In this document: piece by piece, positions 54,641-64,000 of the stretch
How the letters are laid out: each line of letters begins with the position of its first letter
How positions within the stretch are numbered: the stretch's first letter is position 1
Assembly: GCF_030053895.1 (NCBI RefSeq)
Contig: NZ_CP125781.1
Location: 372,001 to 436,000 of the forward strand
Source of the DNA: Trabulsiella odontotermitis
GTDB taxonomy: Bacteria > Pseudomonadota > Gammaproteobacteria > Enterobacterales > Enterobacteriaceae
Direction of reading: 5' to 3'
DNA: 64,000 nucleotides
Notes under the pieces: generated by a model
Database searches by the model: none
What the model was told of the DNA's origin: nothing
What the model saw: only the letters and a program-made list of their open reading frames with translations
Translations under genes and position numbers: made by a program

Positions 54641-57600
54641 GTGAGGCGTTTGCCGGGGATTTTACTGCTCACCGTGGCAGCACTGATTGTCATCGTCGCG
54701 CTGCTGGTGAGTGGCCTGCGTCTCGTCTTGCCACAGCTGAACACATGGCGTCCTCAGCTACTGGAAAAAATCACTGCCTCGACTGGTATCCCTGTTGATG
54801 CTTCTTCCGTCACCGCCAGTTGGGAGAATTTTGGCCCGACGCTCGATGTTCGCGATATTAACGCGGGCCTGAACGACGGCGGCGAGCTTTCCGTAAAACG
54901 CGTCACGCTGGCGCTGGATGTATGGCAAAGTTTGCTGCACATGCGCTGGCAGTTTCGTGATCTCACCTTCTGGCAACTGCGCGTTCATACCAACACGCCA
55001 CTGCAAAGTAACGACAGCGACAGCATTAAAAGCGATCGTATCAACGATCTTTTCCTTCGTCAGTTTGACCATTTTACCCTACGCGACAGCCAGCTCAGCT
55101 TCCTGACGTTATCCGGTCAGCGGGCGGAACTGTCAGTACCGCAACTGACCTGGCTTAACAGCGACAATCGCCACCGCGCGGAAGGCGAGCTGAGCCTCTC
55201 CAGCCTGACGGGGCAGCACGGCGTTATGCAGGTTCGTATGGATCTGCGTGATGAAAACGGCATTCTGAATAAAGGCCGCGTGTGGCTTCAGGCTGATGAC
55301 ATCGACGTGAAGCCCTGGCTGGGTCGCTGGATGCAGGACAACATTGCGCTGGAGTCCGCACGGTTCAGTCTCGAAGGCTGGATGACGCTGAATAAAGGCG
55401 AAGTGGAGAGCGGCGATCTGTGGCTGAAACAGGGCGGTGCGAGCTGGCTGGGCGCGCAGCAAACACACCGTCTTGATGTCGACAATCTCACCGCGCACCT
55501 GACCCGAGAGCGTGAAGGCTGGACGATGCGCATTCCGGATACCCGTATTGCCATCGACGGTACCCGCTGGCCGACCGGGGCGCTGGCGATGGCCTGGGTG
55601 CCCGCACAGGAAGTGGGCGGCCCCACCGGTATGCGCAGTGATGAATTGCGTCTGCGCGCCACCAACCTTGATCTCGGCAGCCTGAAAGGTCTGTTGCCGA
55701 TTGCCGAAAAACTCTCGCCATCGCTGGGTGAGATCTGGCAGACCACCCAGCCCACCGGCACGGTGGATGCGCTGGCAGTTGATATCCCGCTGCAACAAAC
55801 CGAAAAAACGCGTTTTCAGGCGACATGGAATAACCTCGCCTGGAAACAGTGGCAACTGCTGCCGGGGGCAGAACATTTTTCCGGTAAAATCGAAGGCGGC
55901 GTTGAAAACGGCGCGCTGACGGTCACGATGAATCAGGCAGTCATGCCCTACGAAACGGTTTTCCGCGCACCGCTGGAAATCGAAAAAGGGGTGGCTAACC
56001 TCCGCTGGGTAAAGAATGAAAAGGGCTTTATGCTCGATGGCCGGGACATCGACGTACAGGCGAAAGCGGTTCATGCCCGCGGTGGGTTCCGTTATCTTCA
56101 GCCGAAAGACGATGCCCCGTGGCTGGGTATTCTCGCCGGGATCAGCACCGACGATGGTGGTCAGGCGTGGCGATATTTCCCGGAAAACCTGATGGGCAAA
56201 GCGCTGGTGGACTACCTCAGCGGAGCCATCAAAGGCGGTCATGCTGATGATGCGACGCTGGTCTACAGCGGCAACCCGCATCTGTTTCCCTATAAGCATA
56301 ATGAAGGCCAGTTCCAGGTCTGGGTACCGCTGCGTGATGCGACTTTCGCATTCCAGCCTGACTGGCCCGCGCTGACGAATCTGGATATCGACCTCAACTT
56401 CCTCAATGACGGGTTGTGGATGAAGGCCGATGGCGTGAAGCTTGGCGGCGTGACGGCAAACAACCTCAATGCGGCGATCCCGGACTACTCGAAAGAAAAA
56501 CTGCTGATTGATGCCGATATTCATGGGCCGGGGAAAGCGGTCGGGCCATATTTTAAAGAGACGCCGCTGGACGATTCACTCGGCGCGACGCTGGACGAGT
56601 TGCAACTGGATGGCGATGTTAACGCCCGCCTGAACCTCGACATCCCGCTGGACGGGGAAATGACTACCGCCAAAGGCGAGGTACAGCTGCAAAACAACAG
56701 CCTGTATATCAAGCCGCTGAACAGCACGCTGAAAAACCTCAGCGGCCGGTTCAGCTTTGTGAACGGTAATCTGCAAAGCGACCCGCTGACCGCTAACTGG
56801 TTCAATCAGCCACTGAATCTGAATTTCTCTACCGCCGAAGGGCCAACGTCTTACAACGTCAACGTTAACCTCGATGCCAACTGGCAGCCGACGCGCACCG
56901 GTTTGTTGCCGAAAGCCGTCGAAGACGCGCTGAGCGGCAGTGTGCCCTGGGAAGGGAAAGTCGGCATTGAGATCCCCTACAAGGGCGGCTCGAAGTACAC
57001 CGTTGACCTCACCGGCGATCTGAAAAACGTAAGCAGTCACTTACCTCCGCCAGTGGACAAGCAGGCGGGTAAGCCAATGCCAGTGAAAATCAATGTCACA
57101 GGCGGGATGGACAGCTTTAACCTGACCGGGAAGCTGGGCGGCGGCGAATTTTTCAACAGCCGCTGGCTGCTCGACAACAAGCTGACGCTGGATCGCGCCA
57201 TCTGGGCATCAGACAGTCGTAGCGTGCCGCCGTTGCCGGATCAGCCCGGTGTTGAGCTGAACCTGCCGGCGATGGACGGCGCGCAATGGCTGGCGCTTTT
57301 CCGTCAGGGTGCGGCAGATAATGTCAGCAATGCGGCCCGCTTCCCCGAACGCGTCACGCTACGCACGCCGGCGCTGGCGCTGGCGGGGCAGCAGTGGAAC
57401 AACCTCAGTATTGTCTCGCAACCGACATCCGATGGTGCCACGATCGACGCGCAGGGGCGCGAAATCAATGCCAGTCTGACGATGCACAAGAACGCGCCCT
57501 GGCTGGCGGCGATTCGCTACCTCTACTACAACCCGGCGGCTGCGCAAGGGGCATCTCCTGAGACCACGCTGTTGGGCGATCAGCGAATTAACTTCCAGAA

Positions 57601-58429
57601 CTGGCCCGCGTTGCAACTGCGCTGCAAAGAATGCTGGCTGTGGGGGCAAAAATATGGCCGCATTGATGGCGACTTCAGCGTCAACGGCGACACCCTGAGC
57701 CTCACTGATGGCGTGCTGGATACCGGTTTTGGGCGTATCACGGCCAGCGGCGTATGGGTCAACGGCCAGACGGGTCAGCGCACCTCGCTGAAAGGCAAAG
57801 TGCGTGGCGACAAGGTCGACGCGGCGACGAACTTCTTTGGCATCGAGACGCCGATTCGCGGTTCCTCATTCACCACCGATTACGATCTCCACTGGCGCGC
57901 AGAGCCCTGGAAGCCGGACGTCGCCTCGCTTAATGGCATTATCAAAGCGCGTCTGGGGAAAGGCGAGTTCACCGATATCAGCAGCGGGCACGCCGGGCAA
58001 CTGCTGCGCCTGCTTAGTGTCGATGCTCTGCTGCGTAAGCTGCGCTTCGACTTTAGCGATACGTTCAGCGAAGGTTTCTGGTTCGATTCGATTCGCAGTA
58101 CCGCATGGATTAAAGACGGCATTCTGCATACCGACGACACGCTGGTGGATGGCCTTGAGGCGGATATTGCGATGAAAGGGTCGGTCAACCTGGTGCGCCG
58201 GGAACTGGACATGGAAGCCGTCGTCGCGCCTGAAATCTCCGCCACGGTAGGTGTCGCCGCCGCGTTTGCCGTTAACCCGATCATCGGCGCGGCGGTGTTT
58301 GCCGCCAGCAAAGTACTCGGCCCGCTGTGGAGCAAAGTCTCCATTCTGCGCTATCGCATCACTGGTCCGGTGGATAAACCGCAGATCAACGAAGTGCTGC
58401 GCCAGCCGCGCAGCGAGACAACGCAATGA
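54641..58429 (+). CDS. yhdP: YhdP, AsmA-like inter-membrane lipid transport protein
   Basis: A 1262-residue AsmA-family protein (1266 in E. coli). An N-terminal membrane helix (LLTVAALIVIVALLVSGLRL) anchors a long periplasmic beta-rich groove that bridges to the outer membrane. YhdP, TamB and YdbH share the transport of phospholipids to the outer membrane. The start is GTG 54641, just after GGAGAGAG. The hydrophobic segment near 1207 (VGVAAAFAVNPIIGAAVFAA) is a family feature. Confidence 0.95.
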   Translation: MRRLPGILLLTVAALIVIVALLVSGLRLVLPQLNTWRPQLLEKITASTGIPVDASSVTASWENFGPTLDVRDINAGLNDGGELSVKRVTLALDVWQSLLHMRWQFRDLTFWQLRVHTNTPLQSNDSDSIKSDRINDLFLRQFDHFTLRDSQLSFLTLSGQRAELSVPQLTWLNSDNRHRAEGELSLSSLTGQHGVMQVRMDLRDENGILNKGRVWLQADDIDVKPWLGRWMQDNIALESARFSLEGWMTLNKGEVESGDLWLKQGGASWLGAQQTHRLDVDNLTAHLTREREGWTMRIPDTRIAIDGTRWPTGALAMAWVPAQEVGGPTGMRSDELRLRATNLDLGSLKGLLPIAEKLSPSLGEIWQTTQPTGTVDALAVDIPLQQTEKTRFQATWNNLAWKQWQLLPGAEHFSGKIEGGVENGALTVTMNQAVMPYETVFRAPLEIEKGVANLRWVKNEKGFMLDGRDIDVQAKAVHARGGFRYLQPKDDAPWLGILAGISTDDGGQAWRYFPENLMGKALVDYLSGAIKGGHADDATLVYSGNPHLFPYKHNEGQFQVWVPLRDATFAFQPDWPALTNLDIDLNFLNDGLWMKADGVKLGGVTANNLNAAIPDYSKEKLLIDADIHGPGKAVGPYFKETPLDDSLGATLDELQLDGDVNARLNLDIPLDGEMTTAKGEVQLQNNSLYIKPLNSTLKNLSGRFSFVNGNLQSDPLTANWFNQPLNLNFSTAEGPTSYNVNVNLDANWQPTRTGLLPKAVEDALSGSVPWEGKVGIEIPYKGGSKYTVDLTGDLKNVSSHLPPPVDKQAGKPMPVKINVTGGMDSFNLTGKLGGGEFFNSRWLLDNKLTLDRAIWASDSRSVPPLPDQPGVELNLPAMDGAQWLALFRQGAADNVSNAARFPERVTLRTPALALAGQQWNNLSIVSQPTSDGATIDAQGREINASLTMHKNAPWLAAIRYLYYNPAAAQGASPETTLLGDQRINFQNWPALQLRCKECWLWGQKYGRIDGDFSVNGDTLSLTDGVLDTGFGRITASGVWVNGQTGQRTSLKGKVRGDKVDAATNFFGIETPIRGSSFTTDYDLHWRAEPWKPDVASLNGIIKARLGKGEFTDISSGHAGQLLRLLSVDALLRKLRFDFSDTFSEGFWFDSIRSTAWIKDGILHTDDTLVDGLEADIAMKGSVNLVRRELDMEAVVAPEISATVGVAAAFAVNPIIGAAVFAASKVLGPLWSKVSILRYRITGPVDKPQINEVLRQPRSETTQ

Positions 58430-58517
58430 TTTGACGTGAGCTTTGAATTGCCTCACTCTCAATAGATAAAATCTTTCATACCGTCGCGCTGAGCGGCAAC
58501 CGAAGAGTAGCATAACG

Positions 58518-59963
58518 ATGAGTCTGAACCTGGTAAGTGAACAACTACTATCGGCAAATGGCCTGAATCATCAGGACCTGTTTGCCATTCTTGGTCAACT
58601 GACGGAGCGTCGTCTCGATTACGGCGATCTCTATTTCCAGTCGAGCTATCACGAGTCCTGGGTTTTAGAAGACAGCATCATTAAAGACGGTTCGTATAAC
58701 ATTGATCAGGGCGTTGGCGTCCGCGCGGTGAGCGGCGAAAAAACCGGTTTCGCCTATGCTGACCAAATCAGCAAACTGGCGCTGAAGAACAGTGCCGAAG
58801 CCGCGCGTACCATCGTGCGTGAAAGTGGCGACGGGAAAGTGAAAACCCTCGGCGCCGTGGAGCATACGTCACTCTATACCAGCCTTGATCCGCTGCAGAG
58901 CATGAGCCGTGAAGAGAAGCTGGATATTCTGCGTCGCGTGGATAAAACCGCGCGCGCGGCAGACAAGCGGGTGCAGGAAGTGTCTGCCAGCCTGACCGGC
59001 GTGTATGAGTTGATCCTGGTGGCGGCAACGGACGGCACGCTGGCCGCCGATGTGCGCCCGCTGGTACGTCTTTCCGTTAGCGTGCTGGTGGAAGAGGACG
59101 GCAAACGCGAGCGCGGCGCCAGCGGTGGTGGCGGTCGTTTTGGCTATGACTATTTCCTCGCTGATCTTAACGGCGACGTACGTGCCGACGCCTGGGCGAA
59201 AGAGGCTGTGCGGATGGCGCTGGTGAATCTGTCGGCGGTGGCGGCACCTGCCGGAACCATGCCGGTGGTACTGGGTGCGGGCTGGCCTGGTGTATTGCTG
59301 CACGAAGCGGTGGGGCATGGTCTGGAAGGTGATTTCAACCGCCGTGGCACCTCCGTATTTAGCGGTCAGATGGGGCAACTGGTGGCGTCTGAACTTTGCA
59401 CCGTGGTGGATGACGGCACGATGGTTGATCGTCGTGGTTCTGTGGCCATTGATGACGAAGGCACGCCGGGGCAATACAACGTACTGATCGAAAACGGCGT
59501 GCTGAAAGGCTACATGCAGGACAAGCTCAACGCACGTCTGATGGGCGTCTCTCCTACCGGTAACGGCCGCCGCGAATCTTACGCGCATCTGCCGATGCCG
59601 CGAATGACCAACACTTACATGCTCGCCGGGAAATCAACGCCGCAGGAGATCATCGAATCCGTTGAGTACGGTATTTTCGCGCCGAACTTTGGCGGCGGTC
59701 AGGTGGATATCACCTCCGGCAAATTTGTTTTCTCTACCTCAGAAGCGTATCTGATTGAGAACGGGAAAGTGACTACGCCGGTGAAAGGCGCGACGCTGAT
59801 TGGCTCCGGCATTGAAGCTATGCAGCAGATCTCAATGGTCGGTAACGATCTGAAGCTTGATAACGGTGTCGGCGTCTGTGGCAAAGAAGGGCAGAGTCTG
59901 CCGGTAGGCGTGGGTCAGCCGACGCTGAAGGTTGATAACCTGACCGTCGGCGGCACCGCATAA
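58518..59963 (+). CDS. tldD: Metalloprotease subunit TldD
   Basis: A 481-residue subunit of the TldD/TldE (PmbA) zinc protease, which degrades unfolded peptides and matures microcin B17 and CcdA-type substrates. The zinc motif HEAVGH lies near residue 263 (VLLHEAVGHGLEGDF). It lies 88 bases after yhdP. It ends facing aaeR with a 29-base gap. Confidence 0.97.
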   Translation: MSLNLVSEQLLSANGLNHQDLFAILGQLTERRLDYGDLYFQSSYHESWVLEDSIIKDGSYNIDQGVGVRAVSGEKTGFAYADQISKLALKNSAEAARTIVRESGDGKVKTLGAVEHTSLYTSLDPLQSMSREEKLDILRRVDKTARAADKRVQEVSASLTGVYELILVAATDGTLAADVRPLVRLSVSVLVEEDGKRERGASGGGGRFGYDYFLADLNGDVRADAWAKEAVRMALVNLSAVAAPAGTMPVVLGAGWPGVLLHEAVGHGLEGDFNRRGTSVFSGQMGQLVASELCTVVDDGTMVDRRGSVAIDDEGTPGQYNVLIENGVLKGYMQDKLNARLMGVSPTGNGRRESYAHLPMPRMTNTYMLAGKSTPQEIIESVEYGIFAPNFGGGQVDITSGKFVFSTSEAYLIENGKVTTPVKGATLIGSGIEAMQQISMVGNDLKLDNGVGVCGKEGQSLPVGVGQPTLKVDNLTVGGTA

Positions 59964-59992
59964 CCCACGCCTCACTCCGCATGGCGCGGCGC

Positions 59993-60943
59993 TCAGTTTC
60001 CTGACGTCCGCGCCTGCTGCAGATTGCCTCGTCCGTGCATTCCCTGATACAACTGCGATACCCCAACGAAATAGTCGGTCAGCGCGTTAATGCAGACCTG
60101 CACTTTCAGCGGCAGCTTATCTTTTTCGGTATAAAGCGCATAGACCGGTCGCGGGTCGGACTGATAGCGCGGCAGCAGCGTCTCCAGCACGCCCTGATTG
60201 ATCTCATTGATCACCCACATCAGCGGGACGTAGGCGATGCCTGCGCCCGCCGCCAGCCAACGGTTCAGGGTCATCGGATCGTTGGTGACAAAACGCCCCT
60301 GTGGAATTAAGCGAGTGGAAATCCCTTCCGGGGCGATCAGTTCGAACTCATTATCCGGACGCACGCTATACTCAAGCCATGAATGGCTGGCGAGGTCGGC
60401 GGGTTTTTCGGGCGTTCCGGCCTGTTGCAGATAGCTTTTCGCCGCACATAACACCATCGGCATCGAACCCAGACGGCGTGAAAACAGGCTGGAATCCTGC
60501 AGCGCACCGACGCGGATCACCACGTCGAGACCATCAGCGATCAGATCCGGCGCAGGAATGCCGGTCACCAGATTCACGGTCAGTCCTGGGTGCTCTTTCA
60601 GCATTTCAGCGGTGATATTGGCGAGCACATTTTGTGCCATCGTTGAAGAACAACCAATGCGCAATGTGCCGATGGGGGTGTTGTTAAAGGCGTAGAGCTG
60701 CTCGTGAACATCCTGCACTTCATGCAGCATCCGGCGGCAGCCCTGGTAGTAAATTTTACCCGCTTCCGTCAGACCAATGCTGCGTGTACTGCGGTTGAGC
60801 AACTTGACCTGCAACTCATCTTCCAGTTTCGATACTGTCTGGCTGATTGAGGAGACGCTCATTTGTAGCTGTCGTGCCGCCGCCGTGAAGGAGCCAAATT
60901 CGACCACTTTGGCAAATACCGTCATGCGTTTTAGTCTTTCCAT
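59993..60943 (-). CDS. aaeR: LysR-type regulator AaeR
   Basis: A 316-residue LysR-family protein: N-terminal winged helix (residues about 1-60, FGSFTAAARQLQMSVSSISQ) and an effector-binding domain. In E. coli it activates aaeXAB in response to aromatic carboxylic acids such as p-hydroxybenzoate. Divergent from aaeX, with a 127-base control region between. Slightly longer than E. coli AaeR (309) at its C-terminus. Confidence 0.94.
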   Translation of the reverse strand: MERLKRMTVFAKVVEFGSFTAAARQLQMSVSSISQTVSKLEDELQVKLLNRSTRSIGLTEAGKIYYQGCRRMLHEVQDVHEQLYAFNNTPIGTLRIGCSSTMAQNVLANITAEMLKEHPGLTVNLVTGIPAPDLIADGLDVVIRVGALQDSSLFSRRLGSMPMVLCAAKSYLQQAGTPEKPADLASHSWLEYSVRPDNEFELIAPEGISTRLIPQGRFVTNDPMTLNRWLAAGAGIAYVPLMWVINEINQGVLETLLPRYQSDPRPVYALYTEKDKLPLKVQVCINALTDYFVGVSQLYQGMHGRGNLQQARTSGN

Positions 60944-61070
60944 TATTCACTCTGGCTTAAAAGTGATTTAGATCACATATCGTAGATAAGAGGATAACAG
61001 TTACGTTAATATACTGTTAGCTGAATAATAAAAAGCATCGCTTCTCACCTGCTCCCAAATCAAGGTCAAC
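60944..61070. promoter_or_regulatory. aaeR/aaeX divergent control region
   Basis: A 127-base region between divergent genes, where AaeR is expected to bind. It includes AAGTGATTTAGATCACATAT, which contains the CRP-like half-sites TGATTTAGATCACA, so catabolite control is possible. Individual promoters are not resolved. Confidence 0.5.
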
Positions 61071-61274
61071 ATGAGTCTGTTCCCCGTCATCGTGATTTTC
61101 GGTCTGTCATTTCCGCCGATCTTCTTTGAATTGCTTCTGTCGCTCGCCATCTTCTGGCTGGTTCGCCGGGTGCTTATCCCCTCCGGGATCTACGATTTTG
61201 TCTGGCACCCCGCGTTGTTTAATACGGCGCTGTACTGCTGTCTTTTCTATCTGATATCGCGTTTGTTCGTTTGA
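61071..61274 (+). CDS. aaeX: AaeX, small membrane protein (DUF1656)
   Basis: A 67-residue protein with two membrane helices, beginning MSLFPVIVIFGLSFPPIFFE as in E. coli. First gene of the aaeXAB efflux operon, 7 bases before aaeA. Its precise role in the pump is unknown. Confidence 0.95.
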   Translation: MSLFPVIVIFGLSFPPIFFELLLSLAIFWLVRRVLIPSGIYDFVWHPALFNTALYCCLFYLISRLFV

Positions 61275-61281
61275 GGTCGCT

Positions 61282-62214
61282 GTGAAAACACTTACAAGAA
61301 AAATCTCCCGTACGGCCATCACACTGATACTGGTTATTCTGGCGTTTATGGCTGTTTTCCGTGCCTGGGTTTATTACACGGAATCGCCGTGGACGCGTGA
61401 CGCGCGCTTCAGTGCTGACGTCGTTGCCATCGCTCCGGATGTCGCTGGTCTCATCACTGAGGTGAATGTAAAAGATAACCAACTGGTGAAGAAAGATCAG
61501 GTGCTGTTTGTCATCGACCAGCCGCGCTATAAAAAGGCGCTGGAAGAGGCCGAAGCCGATGTGGCTTATTACCAGGCGCTGGCCAGCGAAAAACGCCGGG
61601 AAGCGGGTCGCCGTAATCAGTTAGGCATTCAGGCGATGTCGCGTGAAGAGATTGACCAGGCGAATAACGTGCTGCAAACGGTCCAGCATCAGCTGGCGAA
61701 AGCGCAGGCCTCACGCGATCTGGCGCGTCTGGATCTGGAGCGCACCATCATCCGCGCACCCGCGGACGGCTGGGTCACCAACCTTAACGTCTATGCTGGT
61801 GAGTTTATTACCCGCGGCTCTACGGCGGTGGCGTTGGTGAAAGAAGGGTCGTTTTATGTCATGGCCTACATGGAAGAGACCAAGCTGGAAGGCGTGCGCC
61901 CGGGCTATCGCGCAGAAATTACGCCGTTAGGCGGCTCGGTTGTGCTGAAAGGCACAGTGAACAGCGTGGCGGCCGGGGTGACCAATGCCAGCAGCAGCAG
62001 CGATAGCAAAGGCATGGCTACCATCGACTCTAACCTTGAATGGGTGCGTCTGGCCCAGCGTGTGCCGGTGCGCATTCATCTCGATCAACAACACGGCAAT
62101 CTGTGGCCGGCCGGTACCACCGCCACCGTCGTCATTACCGGCGCGAAAGATCGCGACGAGCGCCAGATGACATTTTTCCAGAAACTGGCGCTGCGCCTGC
62201 GTGAGTTCGGTTAA
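61282..62214 (+). CDS. aaeA: p-Hydroxybenzoic acid efflux pump subunit AaeA
   Basis: A 310-residue HlyD-type membrane-fusion protein with an N-terminal helix (TAITLILVILAFMAVFRAW), barrel-sandwich halves (VVAIAPDVAGLITEVNVKDN and IIRAPADGWVTNLNVYAGE) and a coiled-coil hairpin around residues 80-145. The start is GTG 61282. It connects AaeB with the outer membrane for efflux of aromatic carboxylates. Confidence 0.96.
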   Translation: MKTLTRKISRTAITLILVILAFMAVFRAWVYYTESPWTRDARFSADVVAIAPDVAGLITEVNVKDNQLVKKDQVLFVIDQPRYKKALEEAEADVAYYQALASEKRREAGRRNQLGIQAMSREEIDQANNVLQTVQHQLAKAQASRDLARLDLERTIIRAPADGWVTNLNVYAGEFITRGSTAVALVKEGSFYVMAYMEETKLEGVRPGYRAEITPLGGSVVLKGTVNSVAAGVTNASSSSDSKGMATIDSNLEWVRLAQRVPVRIHLDQQHGNLWPAGTTATVVITGAKDRDERQMTFFQKLALRLREFG

Positions 62215-62219
62215 TCGTG

Positions 62220-64000
62220 ATGGGCATTTTTTCTATCGCCAGCCAGCATATTCGCTTTGCGCTTAAGCTTGCCTGCGCGATTGTGCTGGCGCTGTTTGTC
62301 GGCTTTCACTTTGAGCTGGAAACGCCGCGCTGGGCGGTGCTAACCGCCGCGATTGTCGCGGCAGGCCCGGCCTTTGCCGCCGGTGGCGAGCCTTATTCCG
62401 GCGCTATCCGCTATCGCGGCATGCTGCGAATCATTGGTACCTTCATCGGTTGTATCGCCGCGCTCACCATTATCATTCTGATGATCCGTGCGCCACTGCT
62501 GATGATCCTGGTGTGCTGTGTGTGGGCGGGTTTCTGTACCTGGATCTCTTCCCTGGTTCGCGTGGAAAACTCCTACGCCTGGGGGCTGGCGGGGTACACC
62601 GCGCTTATCATTGTGATCACCATTCAGACCGAGCCGCTACTGACGCCACAATTTGCGGTGGAGCGCTGTAGCGAGATCGTGATCGGCATTGTCTGTGCGA
62701 TCGCCGCTGATCTGCTGTTTTCCCCGCGATCGATCAAGCAGGAGATCGACCGTGAGCTTGACGCACTGTTGGTGGCGCAATATCAACTGATGCAACTGTG
62801 CATTCGCCACGGTGACAGCGAAGAAGTGGACAAAGCCTGGAGTGCGCTGGTGCGCCGCGCCCAGGCGATGGAAGGGATGCGCAGCAACCTGCGTATGGAA
62901 TCCTCGCGCTGGGCCAAAGCCAACCGTCGCCTGAAAGCGCTGAACACGCTTTCCCTGACGCTCATAACTCAGGCCTGTGAAACTTACCTGATTCAAAATA
63001 CCCGCCCGGAACTTATTACAGACACCTGGCGGGAATTGTTCGACGCGCCGGTCGAGACGCCACAGGATGTGCATAAACAGCTCAAACGCATGCGTCGCGT
63101 ACTGGTGTGGACCGGTGAACACGATACGCCAGTGACGATTTACAGCTGGATTGGCGCTGCCACGCGCTATCAACTACTCAAACGCGGCGTGATCAGCAAT
63201 GCCAAAATCAGTGTTCGCGAAGAAGAGATCTTGCAGGGCGAAGTGGTCGTGCGCGCGGAATCCGCTGAACGCCATCACGCAATGATCAACTTCTGGCGCA
63301 CCACAATTTCCTGCGTGCTTGGTACGCTGTTCTGGCTGTGGACGGGCTGGACGTCGGGCAGCGGCGCGATGGTCATGATCGCGGTAGTAACGTCACTGGC
63401 GATGCGTCTGCCAAACCCGCGCATGGTGGCGATCGACTTTATTTACGGTACGCTGGCCGCGCTGCCGTTGGGGGCGCTCTTTTTCCTGGTGATTATTCCC
63501 TCAACGCAACAAAGTATGCTGCTGTTGTGCATCAGCCTTGCTGTGCTGGCGTTCTTCATCGGTATTGAGGTGCAGAAACGGCGGCTGGGTTCGCTGGGGG
63601 CGCTGGCGAGCACCATCAACATCATCGTGCTTGATAACCCGATGACCTTCCATTTCAGCCAGTTCCTCGACAGCGCGCTGGGCCAGCTGGTGGGGTGTTT
63701 CCTGGCGTTTATGGTGATCCTGTTGATCCGCGATAACTCTCAGGCACGTACCGGTCGCGTGTTGCTGAACCAGTTTGTCTCGGCGGCGGTATCCGCGATG
63801 ACCACCAACACGGCACGACGCAAAGAGAACCGTCTTCCGGCCTTGTATCAACAGCTGTTTTTGCTGCTGAATAAATTCCCCGGCGACCTGGCGAAATTCC
63901 GCCTCGCCCTGACGCTTATCATCGCCCATCAGCGCCTGCGCGACGCACCGGTGCCCATTAATGACGATCTCTCCGCCTTTCACCGTCAGTTGCGTCGCAC
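62220..64000 (+). CDS. aaeB: p-Hydroxybenzoic acid efflux pump subunit AaeB, 3' end cut by the window
   Basis: The frame opens at ATG 62220 (MGIFSIASQHIRFALKLA) and stays open to the window end, about 593 codons of an expected 655. It is a FUSC-family inner-membrane transporter: N-terminal and central helix bundles (LTAAIVAAGPAFAAGGEPYSG; FWLWTGWTSGSGAMVMIAVV) flank cytoplasmic helical domains. It pairs with AaeA. Confidence 0.95.
   Translation, partial: MGIFSIASQHIRFALKLACAIVLALFVGFHFELETPRWAVLTAAIVAAGPAFAAGGEPYSGAIRYRGMLRIIGTFIGCIAALTIIILMIRAPLLMILVCCVWAGFCTWISSLVRVENSYAWGLAGYTALIIVITIQTEPLLTPQFAVERCSEIVIGIVCAIAADLLFSPRSIKQEIDRELDALLVAQYQLMQLCIRHGDSEEVDKAWSALVRRAQAMEGMRSNLRMESSRWAKANRRLKALNTLSLTLITQACETYLIQNTRPELITDTWRELFDAPVETPQDVHKQLKRMRRVLVWTGEHDTPVTIYSWIGAATRYQLLKRGVISNAKISVREEEILQGEVVVRAESAERHHAMINFWRTTISCVLGTLFWLWTGWTSGSGAMVMIAVVTSLAMRLPNPRMVAIDFIYGTLAALPLGALFFLVIIPSTQQSMLLLCISLAVLAFFIGIEVQKRRLGSLGALASTINIIVLDNPMTFHFSQFLDSALGQLVGCFLAFMVILLIRDNSQARTGRVLLNQFVSAAVSAMTTNTARRKENRLPALYQQLFLLLNKFPGDLAKFRLALTLIIAHQRLRDAPVPINDDLSAFHRQLRR

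Noticed and set aside
55133..56524. 463-codon minus-strand frame opposite yhdP
   Set aside because: Antisense to yhdP, which is recognisable throughout; high GC third positions create long antisense frames here.

Overview
The window is enterobacterial chromosome. Gene content and order follow the E. coli/Salmonella segment around rrnD-acrEF-fis-accBC-mreBCD-aaeXAB almost gene for gene. A type II dehydroquinase gene (aroQ) next to accBC, and msrPQ between aroQ and acuI, differ from E. coli K-12 and point to a relative such as Citrobacter; the genus is an inference.

Layout. Bases 1-3288 hold the end of dprA, then smg, yrdD, tsaC, aroE and yrdB on the plus strand, with yrdA convergent. Bases 3289-9019 are a complete rRNA operon: tandem promoters, 16S, tRNA-Glu, 23S, 5S, tRNA-Thr, a second 5S and a terminator. 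On the minus strand follow the amino-acid ABC transporter yhdZYXW, the lipoprotein gene yhdV and the acrEF efflux pump. acrS lies divergently, and the tiny yhdU overlaps the 3' end of acrS.

Bases about 19510-30454 are an 11-kb integrated element flanked by duplicated sequence from the 3' side of fis. It carries a tyrosine integrase, AlpA-type regulators, a ribbon-helix-helix regulator facing an Icd-like early operon, a RepA-like helicase, a GTGGG-rich candidate origin, lambda E-like capsid and D-like decoration genes, an obvious lambda-type cos site, and a small Nu1-like protein gene beside cos. Two AT-rich genes of unknown function look like cargo. There is no large terminase, portal, protease, tail or lysis gene. 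This is the layout of a phage satellite (phage-inducible chromosomal island type) that would be packaged by a lambdoid helper, and it is the most interesting part of the window.

Beyond it come dusB-fis, prmA, panF and yhdT. Bases 34753-42174 are a sugar-use cluster inserted between yhdT and accC: a DeoR-type regulator, two paralogous PfkB-family kinases, a GatY/KbaY-type aldolase and a ribose-type ABC transporter. Together they suggest uptake, phosphorylation and aldol cleavage of a ketohexose, but the substrate is not known. The remainder is core: accC-accB-aroQ, msrQ-msrP, acuI, csrD, mreBCD-yhdE-rng-yhdP-tldD, and the divergent aaeR / aaeX-aaeA-aaeB, with aaeB cut by the window end.
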